DNA from: Loripinus fragilis
Lineage: Eukaryota > Mollusca > Bivalvia > Lucinida > Lucinidae
Assembly: GCA_964019695.1 (NCBI GenBank)
Contig: OZ026515.1
Span: forward strand, 36,658,994-36,722,993
Reading direction: 5' to 3'
DNA: 64,000 nt
The position numbers and the translations under genes are program-made. Numbering within the stretch: position 1 is the first letter of the stretch; each line of letters begins with the position of its first letter. Positions 48,343 through 59,900 of the stretch are shown here, one piece after another. The notes below the pieces were generated by a model. The model was not told the DNA's origin. It did not search any database and saw nothing but the letters and a program-made list of their open reading frames with translations.

Positions 48343-48352
48343 CTGAAACAAA
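47521..48352 (-). repeat. Tandem 120-bp repeat: seven copies of the acceptor side of Ig exon A
   Basis: Each unit holds the pyrimidine tract, the AG and about 100 nt of the Ig exon, so acceptors recur at 47,632, 47,752, 47,872, 47,992, 48,102, 48,222 and 48,342. Units are 120 bp (40 codons) and nearly identical. The fifth (48,001-48,110) lacks 10 bp and shifts the frame. Copies 1-4 read through open and in frame into the exon; copies 5-7 do not. Copy 7 is the most diverged at its outer edge and probably borders the original intron. Confidence 0.9.
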
Positions 48353-48454
48353 ATATTAGTCAACATACTGTAATTGTGATTTTTTGGAACATATTTCTCT
48401 TTCTGTTCCAAAACAATTGGGTTTTTAGGGCTAGAAATCATATATTGGTTGTCT

Positions 48455-48532
48455 AAAGAGCAAACAGGGTAGATCCTGATCAGACCGCTTCTTCAGAAGC
48501 CATCTGATCTGGGTCTGCACTGTTTGCCTTGG
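48455..48532. repeat. Hairpin, shared-stem family, GCTTCTTCAGAAGC loop
   Basis: GAGCAAACAGGGTAGATCCT GATCAGACC, the loop, then CATCTGATCTGGGTCTGCAC TGTTTGCC. Confidence 0.75.
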
Positions 48533-48635
48533 CTTTTTTTTGGCAGGCAATTAATGTTCGAAATTTTAGAACAATTACCATAGGGAAATTCTCCAAATCC
48601 CCAGGGGCCAAAATTCAGCCCGCTCACAATCAGTT

Positions 48636-49215
48636 AAGTAAGTAAGTGAGTAGGTAATATTTTATTATCGTGTCACATATCTGAACCATGGAATTATATG
48701 CAGATATACATCAACTACAAAATTTAAGACACTCAGCTTACGAGACATGCCTTTAAAAATATCAACATATCTGCACGATGTATAGAGTTATATCTTACAG
48801 TTTATAAAAAGCATAGTATATCACTATATGCAGCACTAAGCATAGGTATGCATTTTAAAACCTTAAAATGGCTAAAAACAGATTGAGGAGAAAACATATT
48901 ATTTTCTCTTTCTTTTCTTAGTCATTATAAAAGAATATATTCTAGATAAAATTATCAAAGTTTGATATTGTATTTATAAATTTTTTTCTCCTCTGGAACA
49001 TATCATGCATAGTACTAGCAACAATAGGCTGCATGTTTATATGGTTCATCAAAAATATTACTTTCTTTGTAGAGTTGTATGCTACAAAATCAGTATTGCA
49101 TAACTGTGCTTTGTGCAACATTATTCTCCTTAGATAATCATAGAAGGGGCATTCAATAAGGAAATGAAGTTCATTTTCAATAGTTATGGAAACTTTTTCT
49201 AACTTCATTTTATTT
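48636..49215 (-). mobile_element. Non-LTR retrotransposon 3' fragment
   Basis: Reading on the minus strand, 49,208-48,942 encodes ENELHFLIECPFYDYLRRIM, matching the E-x-H-F-L-x-x-C-P-x-Y C-terminal region of LINE ORF2 proteins, then a stop. After about 300 bp of 3' UTR it ends in ACTCACTTACTTACTT. 5' truncation is typical. Confidence 0.65.
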
Positions 49216-49544
49216 TCCCATTTGCCCCATTTAATGAAGATTTTCTATATTTTTTTAAGGGGGCTCCCACTTCCTTCTGACCCCTAACTACATGCAAGAA
49301 ACTGACTGTTCAATCTGCAGAAAGACAGAAAATTGTTAGCAAAACACGTTAAAGTTTGTATTTAGCACAAAGCAATCTAACACCCTTTTTTTACAGATAA
49401 ATTTTGTTCCTAATTGTTAAGTGTTTATCAGTATTTTTTTCACAACTACTGCATTGTCAATAATTAAGCCCTCATCAACAATAATATATAGCAACATCAT
49501 TAACCCTTTGTATTTCGGGAAACCCCTAAACGAGTACTTTTGCA

Positions 49545-49610
49545 AACAGTGAAGACCCAGATGAAATGCAGCATAATATTGCATTTCATCAGAGTCAATA
49601 CTGTTAAAGA
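49545..49610. repeat. Hairpin, shared-stem family, GAAATGCAGC loop
   Basis: TTTGCAAACAGTGAAGACCC AGATGAAATGCAGC / ATTGCATTTCATCAGAGTCA ATACTGTT. Confidence 0.6.
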
Positions 49611-49669
49611 AGATCTTCAGACAAAAGAATACAATATATTTGAAAATTACGGTATAACTTGACACCACT

Positions 49670-50000
49670 AGATACAGTCGAACTTTGGTCGCTCGAACTC
49701 CCCTGTCTCGAACACCAGGAATCGCTCGAACTCATTCGTCGGTCCTGGCAATTTCCCTATACATTTAATGTTAAAATACACTCAGGCTCAAACTCTCGAA
49801 CTCAAAGCACGGTCCGCAGAGTGATTTTTCATGTAAAGATGCTATGATGGCTCGAACCAAATATTACTTTTCATGAATCAGTCACACGCTTGATTTAAGT
49901 TCATTATTATTTTCATAAGCGCTCCGTGACAATGATGATTTTACCCTTGGGTTACCTAACTGACGAGGACTGAAATCAAGTCATCGAACACTTTTTATCG
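49670..50000. mobile_element. Pogo/Tigger-like fragment
   Basis: ATACAGTCGAACTTTGGTCG CTCGAACTC resembles pogo-type TIRs flanked by TA. The matching end was not located, so extent and class are uncertain. Confidence 0.4.
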
Positions 50001-50479
50001 AACACATTTAGTCTACGCCCATTATGCCCATATCGAACAAAATGGTTTAAACTCAAGTGCCTCCCATCCTGCGGTGATTTCGTGTACTTTTTTTGACTGG
50101 CAAAGAATAGATAAGCAGACAATATACCCTTACTTTCGGTCCAAAGAAATTTGATAGTCTTTGTAAACAAACTAGGGCGAGTTTATCTTGCTTCTGGTCA
50201 CGGATGTAGTATACATCCGTGTTCTGGTTATGCAGCCACGCAGGTCTCATCTCAAAGTTATTAAATAAACATACCACTTAATAGACTCGTGGTGGGCTAA
50301 CTAGTGAATATACGTAATGCCTTACCTGTTTATCAGAAAATTAGAATCGCCTCATTACCATGCATCTTTTAACTGACAGTACTGTAAACACGACACAATA
50401 AAACAGACTCGCCGACATAGTCAGTCCTAATGACGTAATCGGGCACGTTCTTCGTGACGTAATTAAAAATGTAGCGGCC

Positions 50480-50660
50480 TTCCCAGTTCCCTGTTTTTTA
50501 ATATCCTATCAAAATGGTACAAATCGGTCTCAAGAAGACAAAATTATTTCATTTTCATGGGATATTTAATAAAAAGGGATAAAACTAGCAAAGCGAACCA
50601 CCACACTTTCAAATATATGAAACCCCATTTTTTAGAAATCCTGGATCCGTCCTTGAATGG
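50480..50660. repeat. Dispersed repeat, second copy of 7,440-7,660
   Basis: TCCCTGTTTTTTAATATCCT, TTATTTCATTTTCATGGGAT and TAGAAATCCTGGATCCGTCC match the left copy. The central palindrome is degraded here. Confidence 0.65.
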
Positions 50661-50919
50661 GAAAAGAGTTATAAGTGTAATAAGTGATACTGTTTTTAAT
50701 GACACCACCCTAAAGGGGAAAGGGGGCAGTTATTTAGGGGGAACAGGTAAACAGCAGCCAAATTTCGAGGGGAACAGGGGAAAAGAGATAATATATAGGA
50801 ACAGAGGTTTTCGATTTTTCGTGAACAAGGGAACAAGTCAATTTATTTCAGAGGTATTGGACAATTAACAGGTATCACTATCCCACAGGGTGGGCCTAGT
50901 AGATAGGTTTATAAAGGGT

Positions 50920-53900
50920 ATCTATCTATCAAAGCGAGATTACGTAACAAAGAGGCTAGGCAACCCCATTAGGGTCAAGCCTTGTACACATTCATCTGTA
51001 TAGAAAAACAGTAAGTATAATATAAAATGCATTTTTTTCTTCTATTAAAATCGCTAAAATCAAGTTGTTACAACAAAAACTCTGGATTCAAAATGCTATC
51101 AGGGATGTTCTTACACAAAAGGTATCCATCTATCATAGTGAGATCCCGTAACAAACGGTTAAGGGTGTCCCTTTATAGGGCCCCGACTTGTATACCTCTA
51201 TAGAAAAATGGTACCGTTCAAAATGCATTTTTTCTATTTAAATCGCTAAAATCAAGTTGTTACAACAAAAACTCTGGATTCAAACGGCTATCAGATGCTG
51301 TATACATACAAAATGTATCCATCTATCATAGTGAGATCCCGTAACAAACGGTTTATGGTGTCCCTTTAGGGCCCTGACTTGTATACCTCGATAGAAAAAT
51401 GGTACCGTTCAAAATGCATTCTTTTCTATTAAAATCGCTAAATCAAGTTGTTACAACAAAAACTCTGGATTCAAATGGCTATCAGATGTTGTTCTTATAC
51501 AAAAGGTATCCATCTATAATAGTGAGATTGCGTAACAAACGGTTAAGGGTGTCCCTTTCAGGCTCCAACTTGTATATAAATATAAAAAATGGTACCGTTC
51601 AAAATGCATATTTTTCTATTTAAATCGCTTAAATCAAGTTGTTACAACAAAAACTCTGGATTCAAACGGCTATCAGATGCTGTATACATACAAAATGTAT
51701 CCATCTATCATAGTGAGATCCCGTAACAAACGGTTTATGGTGTCCCTTTAGGGCCCTGACTTGTATACCTCGATAGAAAAATGGTACCGTTCAAAATGCA
51801 TTCTTTTCTATTAAAATCGCTAAATCAAGTTGTTACAACAAAAACTCTGGATTCAAATGGCTATCAGATGTTGTTCTTATACAAAAGGTATCCATCTATA
51901 ATAGTGAGATTGCGTAACAAACGGTTAAGGGTGTCCCTTTCAGGCTCCAACTTGTATATAAATATAAAAAATGGTACCGTTCAAAATGCATATTTTTCTA
52001 TTTTAATCGCTAAAATCAAGTTGTTACAACAAAAACTCTGGATTCAAACGGCTATCAGATGCTGTATACATACAAAATGTATCCATCTATCATAGTGAGA
52101 TCCCGTAACAAACGGTTTATGGTGTCCCTTTAGGGCCCTGACTTGTATACCTCGATAGAAAAATGGTACCGTTCAAAATGCATTCTTTTCTATTAAAATC
52201 GCTAAATCAAGTTGTTACAACAAAAACTCTGGATTCAAATGGCTATCAGATGTTGTTCTTATACAAAAGGTATCCATCTATAATAGTGAGATTGCGTAAC
52301 AAACGGTTAAGGGTGTCCCTTTCAGGCTCCAACTTGTATATAAATATAAAAAATGGTACCGTTCAAAATGCATATTTTTCTATTTAAATCGCTAAAATCA
52401 AGTTGTTACAACAAAAACTCTGGATTCAAACGGCTATCAGATGCTGTATACATACAAAATGTATCCATCTATCATAGTGAGATCCCGTAACAAACGGTTT
52501 ATGGTGTCCCTTTAGGGCCCTGACTTGTATACCTCGATAGAAAAATGGTACCGTTCAAAATGCATTCTTTTCTATTAAAATCGCTAAATCAAGTTGTTAC
52601 AACAAAAACTCTGGATTCAAATGGCTATCAGATGTTGTTCTTATACAAAAGGTATCCATCTATAATAGTGAGATTGCGTAACAAACGGTGAAGGGTGTCC
52701 CTTTCGGGCTCCAACTTGTATATAAATATAAAAAATGGTACCGATCAAAATGCATATTTTTCTATTTAAATCGCTAAAATCAAGTTGTTACAACAAAAAC
52801 TCTGGATTCAAACGGCTATCAGATGCTGTATACATACAAAATGTATCCATCTATCATAGTGAGATCCCATAACAAACGGTTTATGGTGTCCCTTTAAGGC
52901 CCTGACTTGAATACCTCGATAGAAAAATGGTACCGTTCAAAATGCATTCTTTTCTATTAAAATCGCTAAATCAAGTTGTTACAACAAATACTCTGGATTC
53001 AAATGGCTATCAGATGTTGTTCTTATACAAAAGGTATCCATCTATAATAGTGAGATTGCGTAACAAACGGTTAAGGGTGTCCCTTTCGGGCTCCAACTTG
53101 TATATAAATATAAAAAATGGTACCGTTCAAAATGCATATTTTTCTATTTAAATCGCTAAAATCAAGTTGTTACAACAAAAACTCTGGATTCAAACGGCTA
53201 TCAGATGCTGTATACATACAAAATGTATCCATCTATCATAGTGAGATCCAGTAACAAACGGTTTATGGTGTCCCTTTAAGGCCCTGACTTGTATACCTCG
53301 ATAGAAAAATGGTACCGTTCAAAATGCATTCTTTTCTATTAAAATCGCTAAATCAAGTTGTTACAACAAAAACTCTGGATTCAAATGGCTATCAGATGTT
53401 GTTCTTATACAAATGGTATCCATCTATAATAGTGAGATTGCGTAACAAACGGTTAAGGGTGTCCCTTTCGGGCTCCAACTTGTATACCAATATAAAAAAT
53501 GGTACCGTTCAAAATGCATATTTTTCTATTTAAATCGCTAAAATCAATTTGTTGCAACAAAAACTCTGGATTCAAACGACTATCAGATGCTGTATACATA
53601 CAAAATGTATCCATCTATCATAGTGAGATCCCGTAACAAACGGTTTATGGTGTCCCTTTAGGGCCCTGACTTGTATACCTCGATAGAAAAATGGTACCGT
53701 TCAAAATGCATTCTTTTCTATTAAAATCGCTAAATCAAGTTGTTACAACAAAAACTCTGGATTCAAATGGCTATCAGCTGTTGTTCTTATACAAAAGGTA
53801 TCCATCTATAATAGTGAGATCCTGTAACAAACGGTTAAGGGTGTCTCTTTTGGGCTCCAACTTGTATACCAATATAAAAAATGGTACCGTTCAAAATGCA

Positions 53901-56900
53901 TATTTTTCTATTTAAATCGCTAAAATCAAGTTGTTACAACAAAAACTCTGGATTCAAAAGGCTATCAGATGTTGTTCTTATACAAAAGGTATCCATCTAT
54001 CATAGTGAGATCCCGTAACAAACTGTTTAGGGTGTCCCTTTAGGGCTCCAACTTGTATACCCCTATAAAAATGGTACCGTTCAAAATGCATTTTTTTTTA
54101 TTACAATCGCTAACATCAAGGTTTTACAACAAAAACTCTAAATTCAAACTGCTATCAGATGTTGTTCTTATACAAAAGGTATCCATCTATTATAGTGAGA
54201 TCCCATAACAAACAGTTTAGGGTGTCCCTTTAGGGCCCTGACTTGTATACCTCGATAGAAAAATGGTACCGTTCAAAATGCAATTTTTCTTTTAAAATCG
54301 CTAAAATCAAGTTGTTACAACAAAAACTCTAAATTCAAAAGGCTATAAGATGTTGTTCTTATACAAAAGGTATCCATCTATCATAGTGAGATTGTGTTAC
54401 AAACGGTTAAGGGTGTCCCTTTAAGGCCCTGACTTGTATACATCGATAGAAAAATGGTACCGTTCAAAATGCATTCTTTTCTATTAAAATCGCTAAAATC
54501 AAGTTGTTACAACAAAAACTCTGGATTCAAATGGCTATCAGATGTTGTTCTTATACAAAAGGTATCCATCTATCATAGTGAGATTGCGTTACAAATGGTT
54601 TAGGGTGTCCCTTTAGGACCCTGACTTGTATACATCGATAGAAAAATGGTACCATTCAAAATGCGCTTTTTCTATTAAAATAGCTAAAATCAAGTTGTTA
54701 CAACAAAAACTCTTGATTCAAACGGCTATCAGATGTTGTTCTCATACAAAAGGTATTATAGTAAGATTGCGTAACAAATGGTTAAGGATGTCCCTTTTGG
54801 ACTCCAACTTGTATACCCCTATAAAAATGGTACCGTTCAAAATGCATATTTTTCTATTTAAATCGCTAAAATCAAGTTGTTACAACAAAAACTCTGGATT
54901 TAAATGGCTATCAGATGTTGTTCTTATACAAAAGGTATCCATCTTTCATAGTGAGATTGCGTAACAAACGGTTAAGGGTGTCTTTCAGGGCTCCAACTTA
55001 TATACCCCTATAAAAAAAGGTACCATTCAAAATGCTTTTTTTTCTATGAAATTTCTAAAATCAAGTTGTTACAACAAAAACACTAGATTCAAACGGCTAT
55101 CAGATGTTGTTCTTTAACAAAAGGTATCCATCTATTATAGTAAGATCCCGTAACAAATGGTTTAGGGTGTCCCTTAAGGGCCCTGACTTGTATACCTCGA
55201 TATGAAAATGGTACTGTTCAAAACGCATTTTTTTCTTTTAAAATCGCTAAAATCAAGTTGTTACAACAAAAACTCTGGATTCAAATGGCTATCAGATGTT
55301 GTTCTTATACAAAAGGTATCCATCTATAATAGTGAGATTGCGTAACAAACGGTTAAGGGTGTCCCTTTCGGGCTCCAACTTGTATATAAATATAAAAAAT
55401 GGTACCGATCAAAATGCATATTTTTCTATTTAAATCGCTAAAATCAAGTTGTTACAACAAAAACTCTGGATTCAAACGGCTATCAGATGCTGTATACATA
55501 CAAAATGTATCCATCTATCATAGTGAGATCCCATAACAAACGGTTTATGGTGTCCCTTTAAGGCCCTGACTTGAATACCTCGATAGAAAAATGGTACCGT
55601 TCAAAATGCATTCTTTTCTATTAAAATCGCTAAATCAAGTTGTTACAACAAAAACTCTGGATTCAAATGGCTATCAGATGTTGTTCTTATACAAAAGGTA
55701 TCCATCTATAATAGTGAGATTGCGTAACAAACGGTTAAGGGTGTCCCTTTCGGGCTCCAACTTGTATATAAATATAAAAAATGGTACCGTTCAAAATGCA
55801 TATTTTTCTATTTAAATCGCTAAAATCAAGTTGTTACAACAAAAACTCTGGATTCAAACGGCTATCAGATGCTGTATACATACAAAATGTATCCATCTAT
55901 CATAGTGAGATCCAGTAACAAACGGTTTATGGTGTCCCTTTAAGGCCCTGACTTGTATACCTCGATAGAAAAATGGTACCGTTCAAAATGCATTCTTTTC
56001 TATTAAAATCGCTAAATCAAGTTGTTACAACAAAAACTCTGGATTCAAATGGCTATCAGATGTTGTTCTTATACAAATGGTATCCATCTATAATAGTGAG
56101 ATTGCGTAACAAACGGTTAAGGGTGTCCCTTTCGGGCTCCAACTTGTATACCAATATAAAAAATGGTACCGTTCAAAATGCATATTTTTCTATTTAAATC
56201 GCTAAAATCAATTTGTTGCAACAAAAACTCTGGATTCAAACGACTATCAGATGCTGTATACATACAAAATGTATCCATCTATCATAGTGAGATCCCGTAA
56301 CAAACGGTTTATGGTGTCCCTTTAGGGCCCTGACTTGTATACCTCGATAGAAAAATGGTACCGTTCAAAATGCATTCTTTTCTATTAAAATCGCTAAATC
56401 AAGTTGTTACAACAAAAACTCTGGATTCAAATGGCTATCAGCTGTTGTTCTTATACAAAAGGTATCCATCTATAATAGTGAGATCCTGTAACAAACGGTT
56501 AAGGGTGTCTCTTTTGGGCTCCAACTTGTATACCAATATAAAAAATGGTACCGTTCAAAATGCATATTTTTCTATTTAAATCGCTAAAATCAAGTTGTTA
56601 CAACAAAAACTCTGGATTCAAAAGGCTATCAGATGTTGTTCTTATACAAAAGGTATCCATCTATCATAGTGAGATCCCGTAACAAACTGTTTAGGGTGTC
56701 CCTTTAGGGCTCCAACTTGTATACCCCTATAAAAATGGTACCGTTCAAAATGCATTTTTTTTTATTACAATCGCTAACATCAAGGTGTTACAACAAAAAC
56801 TCTAAATTCAAACTGCTATCAGATGTTGTTCTTATACAAAAGGTATCCATCTATTATAGTGAGATCCCATAACAAACGGTTTAGGGTGTCCCTTTAGGGC

Positions 56901-59900
56901 CCTGACTTGTATACCTCGATAGAAAAATGGTACCGTTCAAAATGCAATTTTTCTTTTAAAATCGCTAAAATCAAGTTGTTACAACAAAAACTCTAAATTC
57001 AAAAGGCTATAAGATGTTGTTCTTATACAAAAGGTATCCATCTATCATAGTGAGATTGTGTTACAAACGGTTAAGGGTGTCCCTTTAAGGCCCTGACTTG
57101 TATACATCGATAGAAAAATGGTACCGTTCAAAATGCATTCTTTTCTATTAAAATCGCTAAAATCAAGTTGTTACAACAAAAACTCTGGATTCAAATGGCT
57201 ATCAGATGTTGTTCTTATACAAAAGGTATCCATCTATCATAGTGAGATTGCGTTACAAATGGTTTAGGGTGTCCCTTTAGGACCCTGACTTGTATACATC
57301 GATAGAAAAATGGTACCATTCAAAATGCGCTTTTTCTATTAAAATAGCTAAAATCAAGTTGTTACAACAAAAACTCTTGATTCAAACGGCTATCAGATGT
57401 TGTTCTCATACAAAAGGTATTATAGTAAGATTGCGTAACAAATGGTTAAGGATGTCCCTTTTGGACTCCAACTTGTATACCCCTATAAAAATGGTACCGT
57501 TCAAAATGCATATTTTTCTATTTAAATCGCTAAAATCAAGTTGTTACAACAAAAACTCTGGATTTAAATGGCTATCAGATGTTGTTCTTATACAAAAGGT
57601 ATCCATCTTTCATAGTGAGATTGCGTAACAAACGGTTAAGGGTGTCTTTCAGGGCTCCAACTTATATACCCCTATAAAAAAAGGTACCATTCAAAATGCT
57701 TTTTTTTCTATGAAATTGCTAAAATCAAGTTGTTACAACAAAAACACTAGATTCAAACGGCTATCAGATGTTGTTCTTTAACAAAAGGTATCCATCTATT
57801 ATAGTAAGATCCCGTAACAAATGGTTTAGGGTGTCCCTTAAGGGCCCTGACTTGTATACCTCGATATGAAAATGGTACTGTTCAAAACGCATTTTTTTCT
57901 TTTAAAATCGCTAAAATCAAGTTGTTACAACAAAAACCCTGGATTCAACGGCTATCAGATGCTGTCCTTACACAAAAGGTATCCATCTATTATAGTGAGA
58001 TTGCGTAACAAATGGTTTAGGGTGTCCCATAAGGGCCCCGACTTGTATACTCTATAAAAATGGCACCGTTCAAACTGCTTTTTATCTATTTAAATGGCTA
58101 AAATCAAGTTGTTACAACAAAAAAACTCTGGATTCAAACGGCTATCAGATGCTGTTCTTATACAAGAGGTATCCATCTACCATAGTGAGATCCCGTAACA
58201 AACTGTTTAGGGTGTCCCTTTAGGGTCCCACTTGTATAACTCTATAGAAAAATGGTACCGTTCAAAATTCAATTTTTTCGATTAAAATTGCTAAAATCAT
58301 GTTGTTACAACAAAACCTCTGGATTCAAATGGCTATCAAATGCTGTTCTTATACAAAAGGTATCCATCTATCATAGTGACATTGCGTAACAAACGGTTTA
58401 AGGTGTCCCTTTAGGGCTCCAACTTGTATACCCCTATAACAAATGGTACCGTCCAAAATGCATTTTTTTCTATTAAAATCGCTAAAATCAAGTTGTTACA
58501 ACAAAAACTCTAGATTCAAATGGCTATCAGATGCTGTATACATACAAAATGTATCCATCTATCATAGTGAGATCCCGTAACAAACGGTTTAGGATGTCTC
58601 TTTAGGGCCCTGACTTGTATACCTCAATAGAAAAATGGTACCGTTAAAAATGCATTCTTTTCTATATAAAATCGCTAAAATCAAGTTGTTACAACAAAAA
58701 CTCTTGATTCAAACGGCTATCAGATGTTGTTCTCATACAAAAGGTATCCATCTATTATAGTAAGATTGCGCAACAAACGGTTAAGGGTGTCCCTTTGGGC
58801 TCCAGCTTGTATACCTCTATAAAAATGGTACCGTTCAAAATGCATATTTTTCTATTTAAATCGCTAAAATCAAGTTGTTACAACAAAAACTCTGGATTTA
58901 AATGGCTATCAGATGTTGTTATTATTAAAAAGGTATCCATCTATTATAGTGAGATCCTGTAACAAACCGTTTTGGGTGTCCCTTTTGGGCCATGACTTGT
59001 ATACCTCTATAGAAAAATGGTATGATTCATAATGCATTTTTTCTTTTTAAATCGCTAAAATCAAGTTGTTACAACAAAAACTCTAGATTCAAACGGCTAT
59101 CAGATGCTGTTCTTACACAAAAGGTATCCATATATCACAGTGAGATCCCGTAACAAACGGTTTAGGGTGTCCCTTTAGGGCCCTGACTTGTATACCTCGA
59201 TAGAAAAATGGTACCGTTCAAACTGCTTTGTTTTCTATTTAAATCGCTAAAATCAAGTTGTTACAACAAAAACTCTGGATTCAAACGGCTATCAGATGCT
59301 GTTCTTATACAAGAGGTATCCATCTACCATAGTGAGATCCCGTAACAAATGGTCAAGGGTGTCCCTTTAGGGTCCCGACTTGTATAACTCTATAGAAAAA
59401 TGGTACCGTTCAAAATTCATTTTTTCTATTAAAATCGCTTAAATCATGTTGTTACAACAAAAACTTTGGATTCAAACGGCTATCAGATGCTGTTCTTATA
59501 CAAATGGTATCCATCTATCATAGTGAGATCCCGTAACAAATGGTTTAGGGTGTCCCTTTAGGGCCCTGACTTGTATACCTCGATAGAAAAATGGTACCGT
59601 TCAAAATGCATTCTTTTCTATTCAAATCGCTAAAATCAAGTTGTTACAACAAAAACTCTGAATTCAAATGGCTATCAGGTGCTGTTCTTACACAAAAGGT
59701 ATCCATCTATTATAGTGAGATTGCGCAACAAACGGTTTAGGTTGTCCCTTTAGAGCCCCGACTTGTATACCTCTATAAAAAAAATAATACCGTTCAAACT
59801 GCTTTTTTAAATCGCTTAAATGAAAATGTTACAACAAAAACTCTTGATTCAAATTGCTATCAGATGTTGTTCTTATACAAAAGGTATCCATCTATCATAG

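Noticed and set aside
47493..48322. 208- and 125-codon frames as separate genes
   Set aside because: They are read-throughs of duplicated Ig exon edges and intron linkers, not independent genes.
51399..57628. Recurring open frames of 74-112 codons in the satellite
   Set aside because: They repeat with the satellite period, have no start context, domain or splice logic, and differ by frameshifts between copies.
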